64,000 nt of DNA from Candidatus Hydrogenedentota bacterium (GCA_016182605.1 JACPGE010000008.1:62001-126000), one strand, 5' to 3'. Positions 9,642 to 20,676 are shown, numbered from the stretch's first letter. Notes: a model not told the origin generated them from the sequence alone. Program-made: numbers and translations.

Positions 9642-10600
9642 TGAGCCGTCCCAATCAGAAGCGCATACAGAAACGCATTGACGAGGCGACCAAGATCCTG
9701 ACAGTTCTCGGACTCCCCGCAGAACAGCAAAATGACCGCTCCGCGCTCACTTTGCTTGCACTACTCGCCTTGGGACCGCAATCTCCTTGGGACGAGGCGC
9801 GTTCTCATCTCATCGGTGTTACACCGATAATGGAGTTCATCGAAAGCGCGTATCACAGAAAATACGCGCCGAACAGCCGGGAAACCATACGCAGATTCAC
9901 CCTGCATCAGTTCGTCGACGCCGGTCTGGTTGAACTTAATCCAGATGAGCCGACCCGTCCTACAAACAGCCCCAAGAACGTCTACCAAATCAGAGCGGCA
10001 GCGTTGACCTTGCTCCAGCACTTTGGCTCATCAGAATGGTCCGGGAAATTGAATGATTATCTTGGCGCTATCGAGACTTTGCGTGATCGCTATTCGGTAG
10101 AACGGGAAATGATGCGCATCCCGCTGATACTGCCCGATGGTGAAACGATTTCATTAAGTCCGGGTGGCCAGAATGTAATCGTCAAGAAGATCATTGAGGA
10201 TTTTTGCCCCCGATTTACTCCGGGTGCATCTGCGATATACGTCGGCGATACAGGGGGAAAATGGGCCTACTTCGATGAAGCCGGCCTAAATGCCTTGGGC
10301 GTGACTGTTGGTGAGCACGGTAAGATTCCCGATATCATCATTCACCTCACAGAGCGGAACTGGCTCGTGCTCATTGAGGCCGTAACCAGCCATGGCCCCA
10401 TGAACCCCAAGCGCGTCAGTGAATTGAAAGCGCTCTTTTCTTCATGCACGGCCGGGCTGGTCTTCGTCACAGCATTTCCGGATGTCCGGACTTTCACACG
10501 ATATGCAAGCGACATATCGTGGGAAACAGAAGTCTGGATTGCCGAAGCGCCGAGCCACATGATTCATTTCAATGGCGAGCGCTTTCTTGGACCCTATTGA
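9641..10600 (+). CDS. BsuBI/PstI-family type II restriction endonuclease
   Basis: 319 aa. The C-terminal catalytic domain shows the family block from about 199 to 319: YVGDTGGKWAYFDE, KIPDIIIHL (PD at 230-231), WLVLIEAVTSHGPMNPKR (Glu246) and FVTAFPDVRTF. The N-terminal half is a helical winged-helix-like domain with RRFTLHQFVDAGLVELN. Relatives cut CTGCAG. The start overlaps the methyltransferase stop; a longer in-frame reading back to 9434 lies inside the methyltransferase gene. Both genes look intact. The gene converges with the thiolase gene. Confidence 0.9.
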   Translation: MSRPNQKRIQKRIDEATKILTVLGLPAEQQNDRSALTLLALLALGPQSPWDEARSHLIGVTPIMEFIESAYHRKYAPNSRETIRRFTLHQFVDAGLVELNPDEPTRPTNSPKNVYQIRAAALTLLQHFGSSEWSGKLNDYLGAIETLRDRYSVEREMMRIPLILPDGETISLSPGGQNVIVKKIIEDFCPRFTPGASAIYVGDTGGKWAYFDEAGLNALGVTVGEHGKIPDIIIHLTERNWLVLIEAVTSHGPMNPKRVSELKALFSSCTAGLVFVTAFPDVRTFTRYASDISWETEVWIAEAPSHMIHFNGERFLGPY

Positions 10601-10636
10601 CAATTTTTTTGACTGGGGCGTATTCCACCCCCGCCC

Positions 10637-11863
10637 CTACACCCCCACCACAAACGAAACGCTTGTCGTCGCGCTGCCGCCGATGTTCAGTGTCGCCACA
10701 TTTTTCGCGCCGGGCACCTGGTACTCGCCCGCCATCTCCGACACCTGCATGGCCGCGTCCAGCATCATGCGCACACCACTCGCGCCCACAGGATGCCCCA
10801 CCCCGATCAAGCCGCCGCTCGGGTTCATCGGCACCGCCCCTTCAAAGTTGACCACGCCCTCTTCAATCGCCTTCCAGTTTTCCCCCGGCGCCGTCAGGCC
10901 AAAATGGTCGATCGCCATGTACTCCGTCGGCGTAAAACAGTCGTGCGTTTCGATGGCGTCCAGCGCATACGCGTCCGCCAGGCCGGCGCGCTCAAGCGCA
11001 TCCGTGATCGTGGCGCGCACCTGCGGAAACACATAGGGGCTGCCCTGCGCCTGCTCCAGTTTGTCGCGAAACGCCAGCCGCGCCGTGTGATGCCCCCAGC
11101 CCTTGATGCGGGGCAGGCTGTCCAGATTCCGGCCCATGCGCCGCGCATACTCGCGCGCAAATTGCTCCGATGCCAAGAAGATCGCCGCGCCTCCATCCGT
11201 CACCTGGCTGCAATCCTGCCGCCGGATGTGCCCCTCGATACGCGGGTTCTTCTCTTCCGAATCGGAGAAACTCTCCGGCGAAATGTCCCACGTGCGCGTC
11301 TGCGCATTGGGATTGCGCCGCGCATTCTCGAAATTCTTCCGGCCGATCGCGGTCAGATGCTCCCGCTTCAATCCATAACGGCCATCGTACACATCGGCAA
11401 GATCCGAAAAAAGCTTGGGCCAGGGAAAGCGCACGTCGTGGCATTCCCGTTCCTGCCACGCCGCCACTCCCAAGTGCTTCGCCAACTCCCCGCCGCCGAT
11501 ATTCCGCTCCATCTCCACCCCCAGAACACACACCAAATCATAGCGTCCCGCTTCTATCTCCGCCATGCCGGACAGCGCCGCCACACTGCCCGAAGCGCAT
11601 GCGGCCTCGTGCCGTGCCGTGGGCAAACCGTCAAACGCAGGATCCACCTCCAGAAACAACGCGCCCAGGTGCCCCTGATAATTCGTGAGTTCCGCTATGA
11701 AATTGCCCACGTGCGCCGACTCCACCTCGGAAGCCTCGATGCCCGTGTGGGTCAACGCCCCCATAACCGTGTCTTTGAACAGGTCAACCAGCGTCTTGCC
11801 GCTCCGCGTGTAGTGCACGGAAAAATCGGTCTGATAACCACCCAATAAATATACCGGTCTCAT
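10637..11863 (-). CDS. Thiolase-family acyl-CoA acyltransferase (SCP2-type)
   Basis: 408 aa. Thiolase fold with nucleophilic Cys89 in HEAACASGSVA, the His of ETHDCFTPTEY, and the C-terminal GGLIGVGHPVGASG loop. The HDCF motif with missing N-terminal loop residues fits SCP2-like or acetyl-CoA acetyltransferase-like members acting on branched or larger acyl-CoAs, rather than classic FadA. It starts 41 nt after the carotenoid oxygenase gene on the same strand. Confidence 0.87.
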   Translation of the reverse strand: MRPVYLLGGYQTDFSVHYTRSGKTLVDLFKDTVMGALTHTGIEASEVESAHVGNFIAELTNYQGHLGALFLEVDPAFDGLPTARHEAACASGSVAALSGMAEIEAGRYDLVCVLGVEMERNIGGGELAKHLGVAAWQERECHDVRFPWPKLFSDLADVYDGRYGLKREHLTAIGRKNFENARRNPNAQTRTWDISPESFSDSEEKNPRIEGHIRRQDCSQVTDGGAAIFLASEQFAREYARRMGRNLDSLPRIKGWGHHTARLAFRDKLEQAQGSPYVFPQVRATITDALERAGLADAYALDAIETHDCFTPTEYMAIDHFGLTAPGENWKAIEEGVVNFEGAVPMNPSGGLIGVGHPVGASGVRMMLDAAMQVSEMAGEYQVPGAKNVATLNIGGSATTSVSFVVGV

Positions 11864-11904
11864 CTTCCGCTCCCCGGAGACACGCCCGCATCTCCTTGTT
11901 CACA

Positions 11905-13344
11905 TCATGCAAAAATCTGCGTATCGATCTCGTCCTGGCCAACCCAGCACGTGTGGTAGCCAATGGGCACCCGCTGCGGTATCCCAATCTTCGCCAGGGG
12001 ACCCGACGGCAAATCCTGCGCGTCCAGGATCCACAATTCGCTGCTGTCGTCGTCGCCGTTGTACACAAAATTCATGCAATAGCCCGCATCCTCCTCCGTT
12101 GCGCCTGCGCGCGGCACGAAGACCGCCTCGCCGCCCCAGCGGCGCGGCCCATAGTCGCAGGTCCAGCTCGCGCCCGTCGTTGTGTCGTACTTGATAAGGC
12201 CGTCGAAAAGCAGTTGCGGCTCGCGCGCAATGCGCGGGTTGTAGCTGTAGCGCTGTGCCGCGCCCAGCAGGCGGTCGTTCGTGCGCGGAAACTCGCTCGC
12301 CACATCGTCCAGCGATTCCTCCTTCACCGTGCCCGTCACCAGATTGATGCGCCACCGGTGCAGCAGCGGGTGCAACTCCAGAAACGTCAGCCGCGCGCGC
12401 CGCAGGGGGTTCTCGCGCGATTCGGGAATGGGATTGTCGATGCGGCAGCCCACCAGCACGATCTCGTCGCCCTCCTCGTAGGCGTTGATCGTGTGGTACA
12501 TGTAAAACGGCGCCGCCTCGAACCAGCGGATCGTGTCGCCGTTGCCGCGCCGGGGAATTACCCCAATACGCCCGGGAAGATCCCGGTTAAACACCACCTT
12601 CGTCTTCCCCTGGCGCAACAACTCCGGATCCCAGTACATGGGCATGTCGAAGAGCAGTGTGTAATGCTCTGTAATCGCGATATCGTGCTGGAGACGCGGC
12701 CCCGGCATCTCGATGGGCGTCTGGTGCACAATTTCACCGCAAGCATCGGCCACGCCGTAATACATGAACGGCGGCTGCATCGCGTAATCAAAAAAGATCA
12801 GTTCGCCCGTGCGCGGATCGGTCTTCGGGTGCGCCGATATGCCCCGCGCGAGCGCCCCGCCAAAATTGAACGCGCCCAGCGTTTCCAGATCGGGAAGCCG
12901 CACCTGATGCGCGTCGCCACAGAGCCACCACAACGCCAGAAACTTGCCCGCATGAAAATGCAGGTCCGTATTGCCCGTATTCTTGAAAGGCCCGCCGGGC
13001 TTCCGGTAGTCCGGGCGCTCCAGAATGCCCGTGTGCAGCGCGTGCCCCGCCTCTGTCTCCTCCATCAGCCCCGCCGTCCGCACAAAGCGGTTCCGGTACG
13101 TCGCCTTCCCGCCCGCTATATGCACGCCGTGCAGCATGCCATCGCCGTCAAACCAGTGGTAGCGCCCCTGCGGCGCAAACTTGGGATTCGGGCTGTTGCG
13201 CACGAAACTCCCTGCGACGTCCGCGGGTATCTCCCCCTCTACCACCAGATTCTCCGCCGTGATCTCCCGGTGCACCGGGGAGAACGGCCCCGTCAGGTAT
13301 CCATTCGGCTCTGCATCCGCCGTCGCTGCACGATCCGTGGTCAT
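11905..13344 (-). CDS. Carotenoid oxygenase (RPE65/apocarotenoid-cleavage family)
   Basis: 479 aa. Seven-bladed propeller Fe(II) dioxygenase. The four iron-binding histidines appear as SAHPKTD (about 172), LQHDIAITE (about 220), YHTINAYE (about 284) and the near-terminal IGYHTCWV. FVRNSPNPKF and YHWFDGDGMLHG are family N-terminal motifs. The start at 13344 has GGAGAGGAG about 8 nt upstream; the longer frame to 13470 overlaps the NUDIX gene. The substrate could be a carotenoid, apocarotenoid or lignin-derived stilbene. Neighbouring thiolase may handle products (inference). Confidence 0.9.
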   Translation of the reverse strand: MTTDRAATADAEPNGYLTGPFSPVHREITAENLVVEGEIPADVAGSFVRNSPNPKFAPQGRYHWFDGDGMLHGVHIAGGKATYRNRFVRTAGLMEETEAGHALHTGILERPDYRKPGGPFKNTGNTDLHFHAGKFLALWWLCGDAHQVRLPDLETLGAFNFGGALARGISAHPKTDPRTGELIFFDYAMQPPFMYYGVADACGEIVHQTPIEMPGPRLQHDIAITEHYTLLFDMPMYWDPELLRQGKTKVVFNRDLPGRIGVIPRRGNGDTIRWFEAAPFYMYHTINAYEEGDEIVLVGCRIDNPIPESRENPLRRARLTFLELHPLLHRWRINLVTGTVKEESLDDVASEFPRTNDRLLGAAQRYSYNPRIAREPQLLFDGLIKYDTTTGASWTCDYGPRRWGGEAVFVPRAGATEEDAGYCMNFVYNGDDDSSELWILDAQDLPSGPLAKIGIPQRVPIGYHTCWVGQDEIDTQIFA

Positions 13345-13405
13345 GATTGCCGCTCCTCTCCGGGCACTGCCCAATGGAACAGTATCGCCTCCGGAAAGGG
13401 CCGTG

Positions 13406-13990
13406 TCAATCCATAAAATTGCGCTCCGATTCGGCACGGCTCGCATCTTGCATGTGCCGCACCCGTTCATACCGCAGAATGGCCATGATGCTCAGCGCGT
13501 CTTGAATTTCGCCCGAATCCACCATCGCCAGCGCCTCGCTCCACGGCACCTTGCGGATCTGCAACGCCTCCGTGCCCTCGGGCGATGCTTCGCCTTCATG
13601 CAGCCCGCGCGCCACATAGAGATAACCGCGCTCGGAGGAGTGGCAGTTGCTCAAATGAATCTCGCCGCCCAGCGGCTCCCACTGCGCCGCCGTCAAACCC
13701 GCCTCTTCAAGCAGTTCGCGCTTGCACGCCTCCAGCGCATCCTCGCCGGGATCGGATCCCCCTTCGATAATCTCCCACGAATAACACTCCATGGGATAGC
13801 GGTATTGCCCCACCAGATAGACCGCGTCCGCCTCCGTCAGTGCAAGCACCCCCGTGGCCAAGCGTGTCTCCACCACGCCATAGATGCCCGGTTTCCCATC
13901 GGGCCGCGTCACCTGATCCTCGCGCACGGTGATCCACGCGTTCTTGTACATCACCCGCGAACTGTGCGTTATCCAGGGATTCTCCGTCAT
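13406..13990 (-). CDS. NUDIX hydrolase, ADP-ribose pyrophosphatase-like
   Basis: 194 aa. A complete NUDIX box GX5EX7REUXEEXGU spans residues 77-99 (Glu83, REL, EE, G98). The preceding [18 protein letters not shown] is typical of ADP-ribose/nucleoside-diphosphate-sugar pyrophosphatases. ATG overlaps the stop of the upstream YjbR gene (ATGA). It is the last gene of a four-gene overlapping operon. Confidence 0.88.
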   Translation of the reverse strand: MTENPWITHSSRVMYKNAWITVREDQVTRPDGKPGIYGVVETRLATGVLALTEADAVYLVGQYRYPMECYSWEIIEGGSDPGEDALEACKRELLEEAGLTAAQWEPLGGEIHLSNCHSSERGYLYVARGLHEGEASPEGTEALQIRKVPWSEALAMVDSGEIQDALSIMAILRYERVRHMQDASRAESERNFMD

Positions 13991-14388
13991 GGCGCCGTCT
14001 TCCTTTTTCTGCCCGTGTCCGGCGTGTCATCGGAATCTGCAGCGGTGTCCAACAGCTTCTTCGGCGCCACCAGCCGCCACCCATCGTGAATCAGCGATGC
14101 CAGTTCCTCATCATCCGCTTCGCCCAGTTCCACCCCAATCCAGCCACGCACGCCCACATAGGGCGGCTTGTAAAACTTCTCTGGCGCCTCTTCAATCAAT
14201 AGGCCCTGCACCCCATAGGCCGCCGGTAGCCACACGGCCATGTGCCCGTCGTTGTGGTGGTTGTTCGCGAACATGCAAAACACCTTCTTGCGCACAAAAA
14301 AAGTGGGCTCGCCGTGCGACAGCTTCTCCTCCGCCTCGGGCAGTGCCAGGCAAATCCTGCGCACCCGTGCCAGGGGATCGGCGCTCAT
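13987..14388 (-). CDS. MmcQ/YjbR-family protein
   Basis: 133 aa. The double-wing fold of the YjbR/MmcQ family is suggested by [33 protein letters not shown] and [14 protein letters not shown]. The family is DNA-binding-like by structure but without a settled role. ATG at 14388 has AAGGG about 6 nt upstream; a GTG at 14394 has no usable spacing. ATGA overlaps link it to both neighbours. Confidence 0.82.
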   Translation of the reverse strand: MSADPLARVRRICLALPEAEEKLSHGEPTFFVRKKVFCMFANNHHNDGHMAVWLPAAYGVQGLLIEEAPEKFYKPPYVGVRGWIGVELGEADDEELASLIHDGWRLVAPKKLLDTAADSDDTPDTGRKRKTAP

Positions 14389-14621
14389 AGCCACCCTTTC
14401 TTCCGTGCCAGCGCCGTGAAGAGCCGTTGCATTTCCACCATGCCCTCCGCAAAACGCGGCGGTCCGTCATAGCCCTCGCCCAACTGCAACAACGCATCGA
14501 CCTCCCGCCAATCGTAAGGCTTGCCCCGCAATTCCTTCCGGCGCATGTCTTCCAAGAGTCGTTCCGTCTCTTCCCGTTGTTTGACCAATTGCCTCTGCTC
14601 GTCCCGCGATGGCATCTTCAT
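14385..14621 (-). CDS. Small charged protein of unknown function
   Basis: 78 aa, highly charged and helical, with no signal or membrane segment: [19 protein letters not shown], then [22 protein letters not shown]. Not recognised. The start overlaps the upstream nucleotidyltransferase stop (ATGA) and has GGAG 6 nt upstream; its own stop overlaps the next start. Its size and tight coupling to a nucleotidyltransferase would suit an antitoxin or partner subunit, but this is inference. Confidence 0.7.
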   Translation of the reverse strand: MKMPSRDEQRQLVKQREETERLLEDMRRKELRGKPYDWREVDALLQLGEGYDGPPRFAEGMVEMQRLFTALARKKGWL

Positions 14622-15175
14622 GACGACTCCAATAGGGCGCGCGCGCGCGCAAGCGTTTCGGGGCTCTCTTTGATTTCACACAGTTCGGCGAGCTGTTCAA
14701 GCACGTAGCCGCGATCCAATTGGGGCTGACGATCCACAAGACTCTGGGCATCTTGCCAATCGCGTACTCGGTCTGCGAAAGCCTTCATGACAAAGAGATC
14801 CTCTGGTGTACAACAAGGGATAAAGCATCCTGGCGCAAACTCTTGGGGTAGAGCACGTTCTATCATTCCTGCTTCAAACTGCAGTGCACCCAACGCAATA
14901 TCCGCATCGGTTCCGTTGGAAGTGCGTATCAATACAATCCGGTGAGCCAGCGAAAACGCCGGTCCATCCGTCACGCGCGACTCAAAATGATCCAGCAAAT
15001 CTGTAATATAGGGTGCCTCTTCCCCCCACCCCGTGAACAAGGTGAAATCGGCGTCGAGCGTCGTGCGCGGCCTGCCCCAGCGCTGCACCGCCAGCCCGCC
15101 AATGACGCAGTATTTCCATTGGCGATCCGACATGTATTCAGATACTTCTAGTGCTGCTTCGACAAGGGCATTCAC
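14618..15175 (-). CDS. Nucleotidyltransferase-fold protein (MNT/AbiEii-like)
   Basis: 185 aa from GTG 15175. The segment CVIGGLAVQRWGRPR followed by TLDADFTL gives the GG...DxD signature of the DNA-polymerase-beta-like minimal nucleotidyltransferase fold. TPEDLFVMKAFADRVRDWQDA matches the C-terminal part of AbiEii/DUF6036-like members. The reading frame extends to a TTG at 15229, but that lies inside the acs terminator hairpin, and GTG 15175 has GAGG 11 nt upstream, so I prefer it. First gene of the four-gene operon. It may be a toxin-like nucleotidyltransferase or a housekeeping one. Confidence 0.75.
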   Translation of the reverse strand: MNALVEAALEVSEYMSDRQWKYCVIGGLAVQRWGRPRTTLDADFTLFTGWGEEAPYITDLLDHFESRVTDGPAFSLAHRIVLIRTSNGTDADIALGALQFEAGMIERALPQEFAPGCFIPCCTPEDLFVMKAFADRVRDWQDAQSLVDRQPQLDRGYVLEQLAELCEIKESPETLARARALLESS

Positions 15176-15212
15176 GCCGGCCACGTCCTCATGAGGTGAA
15201 TACTTGCGAAAA

Positions 15213-15246
15213 ACGGGCAGAGAACCCAAGGCGCCCTGCCCGTTCC
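15213..15246 (-). terminator. Rho-independent terminator of acs
   Basis: Minus-strand stem ACGGGCAG / CTGCCCGT with a 13-nt loop, followed by TTTT. It begins 20 nt beyond the acs stop and precedes the nucleotidyltransferase operon. Confidence 0.8.
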
Positions 15247-15265
15247 GTTTCTCTATCTTAGCACG

Positions 15266-17224
<1,959 letters not shown>

Positions 17225-17295
17225 CGGAAACTCCCGTTATCACTCCAAGTAACAAAGCGCACGGCCAACCCGTGCCAGCCCAAAAAATGCAGTGC

Positions 17296-18603
17296 TCACT
17301 TGCCCGTCAGCAGGCCCTTGCCCGCCGCTATCGCCTGCTCCACCACCACCGGCCCCAACGTGTCGCCGTAAAACGACACCCCTGGCTCGTAGCCGCCCTG
17401 GGTATACTCTTCCGCCGGCAGCATATAGCTGACCCATTCGTTCGTCAACCCGGCAATGTACGGGTGCTTCACCCCGGCTTCTTTCAGCGCATCCTTGATC
17501 TCGATTCCCAGCACCGCCGCCAATTCACCCGGTATGGCAATCCCCATCACCTCGTCGATCTGAAAGACGCCCAAATACGAGTCCTCCGGCACCATCTGCT
17601 TCACCAGCGCCTCGATGTTCTCCTCCGTCATGCCGTATTCGGGACCGGCGCTGTCCTTCAATGCGGGCGGCGCCTTCCGCTCCGGCAGATCCAGGGTCAG
17701 CAGTTCAAACTTGAACGTCTTCACCGGCGCCGTCTTAATCCCCTCGATCGCTTCCACCGCCTGCACCGCAAGTTTCTGACCGTAGTCCTCCGCGCGCGCG
17801 AATTCGCTCGGTCCAGACGCGCCCGCCGGGGCCGTGTCGCCCTCGGCGCCATTCGCATACATGCAGATCACCCCCGGCGCCATAAACGCCTCCACCGTGC
17901 GCTGCAGATAACCCGGCCAATCGGCCGACACCACCATCGTCTTCTCATTCGTGAACGTGGGATGCGCCGTATAATTCACATAGGCCAGCCACGGCGTGCC
18001 GTCCGCCTTGTCCACGCGAAACAGCGTCATTTCATTGTCCGTAATCACATCGTCCCGCCGGTTCCGGTTCATCCCGGGAACCTCAAGCGCCGCCGAACCA
18101 AACCGGATCTCCTGAAAGTCCGCGTTCGCCGCCTGCACCGCCTGTGCAATGCGATCCGCAGCATGCACCAGCAGCTTCTCGTCAAAGGTGCCTATCGCCT
18201 TGTTCCCGAAAATGTTGCTCCGGTTCATCGCCGCCATCTCGATCGACGCGTGCGAATGGCTCGCCGAAAGCATGAAATTTTCTGACGCAATCCCCGTGCC
18301 CTCCAGACGCAACAACACCTCCTCCCGCAGCGACCGCGGAATCCCCAGCAGGTCCGCGGACACCAGCGCAAACCTGCGCTCGCCGTCCTTGAACACAATG
18401 GCCTTCGCCATGATCGCATCGTGCACCCCCGTGGCCGGCGCGCCCATCCGCTCCCCATAGCCCCCAAGCTGCACCTGCAGCGCCGTCGTGTCCGGCGTCA
18501 GATCCGCCACCCCCACACCCGCCTCCAATCCCCCCGCCAGCGGCGGCGCCCCGAGTACCACCGCCAAAGCAACCCAAACCAGGCAGACCATACGATGTAG
18601 CAT
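17296..18603 (-). CDS. Secreted neutral/alkaline ceramidase-like protein
   Basis: 435 aa. A signal peptide occupies about residues 1-26 (MLHRMVCLVWVALAVVLG...). The mature part matches the N-terminal catalytic domain of non-lysosomal ceramidases: GVGVADLTPD, then SASHSHASIE with paired histidines for zinc, NYTAHPTF and NGAEGDTAP. It is much shorter than true ceramidases (about 650-700 aa) and lacks their C-terminal Ig-like domain, so the substrate may not be ceramide. The start at 18603 has GAGGG 8 nt upstream; longer frames to 18975 are unsupported. Confidence 0.82.
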   Translation of the reverse strand: MLHRMVCLVWVALAVVLGAPPLAGGLEAGVGVADLTPDTTALQVQLGGYGERMGAPATGVHDAIMAKAIVFKDGERRFALVSADLLGIPRSLREEVLLRLEGTGIASENFMLSASHSHASIEMAAMNRSNIFGNKAIGTFDEKLLVHAADRIAQAVQAANADFQEIRFGSAALEVPGMNRNRRDDVITDNEMTLFRVDKADGTPWLAYVNYTAHPTFTNEKTMVVSADWPGYLQRTVEAFMAPGVICMYANGAEGDTAPAGASGPSEFARAEDYGQKLAVQAVEAIEGIKTAPVKTFKFELLTLDLPERKAPPALKDSAGPEYGMTEENIEALVKQMVPEDSYLGVFQIDEVMGIAIPGELAAVLGIEIKDALKEAGVKHPYIAGLTNEWVSYMLPAEEYTQGGYEPGVSFYGDTLGPVVVEQAIAAGKGLLTGK

Positions 18604-19025
18604 CAGTAATCCCTCGCTCCCCGCGCCCAAAGGCGGGGCAGGTGCTGCGGACATTCCGCCCGCTTCCTTCACAGGCTCACGCGCAGTCCTGCCCTCCGGG
18701 CCAGTTGCGCGCAAGCCCCCGATTGTAGCATGTGCCCCCCCAATCTCAAAGCACGCGGAAGCCGGACGAAGTAGCAGTGAACAGGAAAGCACACGCCCCA
18801 TTCCAATAGTCCGTGACCGTCCGTGTCTGACTTGTCCGTCCACCCCAATACCCGCTTCACGGGGCCAATCGCCCTGATTCGCCCGGCTATTGCCGTATGC
18901 GCCCCGCGCCCTCCAGACCTCCGGCCCAAAGCAGTTACCCCTTACCTGCCACACAACTGCTATACTGGCCCCCAATCCGGAATGCGCAACTGCACGCCAG
19001 ATCGACCTAAACAGGAGGTGTACCG
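18604..19025 (+). promoter_or_regulatory. Divergent intergenic region with extended -10 promoter
   Basis: About 420 nt between divergent genes. TGCTATACT at 18958-18966 is an extended -10 (TG-N-TATACT) facing the lipoprotein gene, with a leader of about 55 nt and AGGAGG-like AGGAGGTG before the ATG. No good -35 is visible and I see no ORF in the rest. Confidence 0.5.
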
Positions 19026-20093
19026 ATGTCTCTTTCGCACCGTGTCCTTACTGCCGTTTGCGGCCTCTTCGCCGCAGCCAGCCTGCTGACCGGCTGTCTC
19101 ACGATCGAGCCCCTACGCGATGAATCCGCCCGGCTGCGCCCGGGTGACGGCGAGTACCTGCGCGTCGATCAGATTATGATCCTCGTGGACGTCACAGGCT
19201 CCACCGGCGAACACCACATCTTCCCGGACGAAAAGGAGCTGGTCAAAGCCTTCACCAAGATCATGCCCGATATGAACTACGAGATGGGCATCAACACCTT
19301 CGCCGGGATCGATGCGGCGGACTGGACCCGCGTGCCGCTGCGCCAGGGCAACCCCATCATCCTCAATGCCACCGCAAACCACCTGGAATTCCTCGGCGGG
19401 CTCACTCCCCTCGAAATGGCCGTCCGCTTCACCGGCGCCGAATTCAACGGTACCACCGGACTCGCCGCACTCGTCGTTTTCTCCGACGGCCGCAAGCAGC
19501 CCCATGAACCCATCCTCCAGGCCTGCCGCGACGTCGCCCAGAACCACAACGGTCCCCTCTGCATCTTCACGATCAATGTGGGCTACGGCGAAGAAGGCCG
19601 CGTGCTGCTCGAAAACATGTCCCAGCAGACCGGCTGCGGACGCGCCTGGCAGGCCAACGAAGTCAACACCCCCGAAGGCATGGAAGAAATGGTCCGCACC
19701 ATCTTCTTCGGCCGCTACCCGGATCAACAGAGCAGCATCATGGAGCCCTCGGTCACCCTCTCCGGCGATGTCCTCTTCGATCTCGACAAGAGCACCCTCC
19801 GTCCGGAAGGCAAAGCCGCCGTCGACGTGCTCGTCAACCGCATGAAGAACCGTCCCGGCGAAAAGGTCGTCGTTGAAGGCCACACCTGCGACCGCGGCCG
19901 CGAAGCCTATAACATGGACCTCAGCCAGCGCCGCGCCAACGCCGTGCAAACCTACATGATCGAGCAGGGCATCGACACCGCCCGCATCGGCACCCAGGCC
20001 TTCGGCGAGAGCCAGCTCGAAGTCTCCAACACAGACGAAGCCAGCCGCAAGCTCAACCGCCGCGCCGAGTTCAAATTCTCCGGCGCAAACTGA
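19026..20093 (+). CDS. Outer-membrane lipoprotein with VWA-like and OmpA-like domains
   Basis: 355 aa. Lipobox LLTGC puts the lipidated Cys at 24. Residues 45-230 resemble a von Willebrand A domain with a DVTGSTG MIDAS-like motif. Residues about 245-355 form an OmpA/Pal peptidoglycan-binding domain (GDVLFDLDKSTLRPEGK, LSQRRANAVQTYM, LNRRAEF). Likely anchored in the outer membrane and bound to peptidoglycan. The order VWA then OmpA in one lipoprotein is uncommon. It has its own promoter and a strong terminator, so it is monocistronic. Confidence 0.88.
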   Translation: MSLSHRVLTAVCGLFAAASLLTGCLTIEPLRDESARLRPGDGEYLRVDQIMILVDVTGSTGEHHIFPDEKELVKAFTKIMPDMNYEMGINTFAGIDAADWTRVPLRQGNPIILNATANHLEFLGGLTPLEMAVRFTGAEFNGTTGLAALVVFSDGRKQPHEPILQACRDVAQNHNGPLCIFTINVGYGEEGRVLLENMSQQTGCGRAWQANEVNTPEGMEEMVRTIFFGRYPDQQSSIMEPSVTLSGDVLFDLDKSTLRPEGKAAVDVLVNRMKNRPGEKVVVEGHTCDRGREAYNMDLSQRRANAVQTYMIEQGIDTARIGTQAFGESQLEVSNTDEASRKLNRRAEFKFSGAN

Positions 20094-20112
20094 CCCCCAA
20101 CACCCGCAACAC

Positions 20113-20155
20113 AAAACACGTCCCGGCGCCACCCAGCGCCGGGACGTGTTTTTTA
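20113..20155 (+). terminator. Strong Rho-independent terminator
   Basis: A 17-bp near-perfect stem (20113-20129 with 20136-20152) and a six-nt loop end in a T-rich run. It lies 20 nt after the lipoprotein stop. The A-rich left side means it could also work for minus-strand transcripts. Confidence 0.9.
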
Positions 20156-20203
20156 TTTACAGGATGGATCCGAAATCGTCTCGCGACGACAACGTCGAGT
20201 ACC

Positions 20204-20251
20204 GAGGGGACTGTCCTCTTTCCGAGTTTCACGAGGAAAAGGGACTGTCCC
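20204..20251. repeat. REP-like unit pair with GGGACTGTCC core
   Basis: GAGGGGACTGTCCTC (20204-20218) and GGGACTGTCCC (20241-20251) lie close together. They share the core of the larger repeats at 20677-20877 and 24094-24165. Confidence 0.6.
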
Positions 20252-20382
20252 CCGCACCGCCAGCGCGCATGATTCTGCAACTTTGTCGGCCTCGTCTTAA
20301 GAACGCGATCATACGGGAATTGCAACGGAAAGCCACCACAGATCAGGCAAGGCCCGCCGCCGGCAACCTCAACAGGCGGCGG

Positions 20383-20577
20383 TTAGAGCGGCTTCTCGGA
20401 CTTGTACAGCACCGTGTAAATAAGATCGCCAGAGCCCGCACGGCTTTGCGGCTCGTGGCTCAACAACGCCTTCACGTCAACCACGTCCACCTTGTACTTC
20501 GCGATCCAGTCATTGACGGTCTTGTCGATCTCAAGGGTCTTGTCCTCATAGCCCTTGAACGATTTAATGAAAATCAT
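20383..20577 (-). CDS. Small conserved-looking protein of unknown function
   Basis: 64 aa: MIFIKSFKGYEDKTLEI, then a WIAKYKVDVVDVKALL strand-helix and SGDLIYTVLYKS at the C-terminus, consistent with a compact alpha/beta domain. The start at 20577 is marked by GGAG 5 nt upstream; the longer frame to 20709 runs through repeat DNA. No partner gene is adjacent. Confidence 0.65.
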   Translation of the reverse strand: MIFIKSFKGYEDKTLEIDKTVNDWIAKYKVDVVDVKALLSHEPQSRAGSGDLIYTVLYKSEKPL

Positions 20578-20676
20578 GCTGCTCCATTCCCCTTCATGTT
20601 GCGTCGCCACAGCCCGCAGTGTATCAGGCACACACGGGGCATTCTCAAGTGTTCCTTCCCATCGTTCTTGTAGCCC

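Noticed and set aside
19113..20132. 339-codon minus-strand frame
   Set aside because: Antisense to the VWA/OmpA lipoprotein gene; Gly/Ala/Val-rich shadow.
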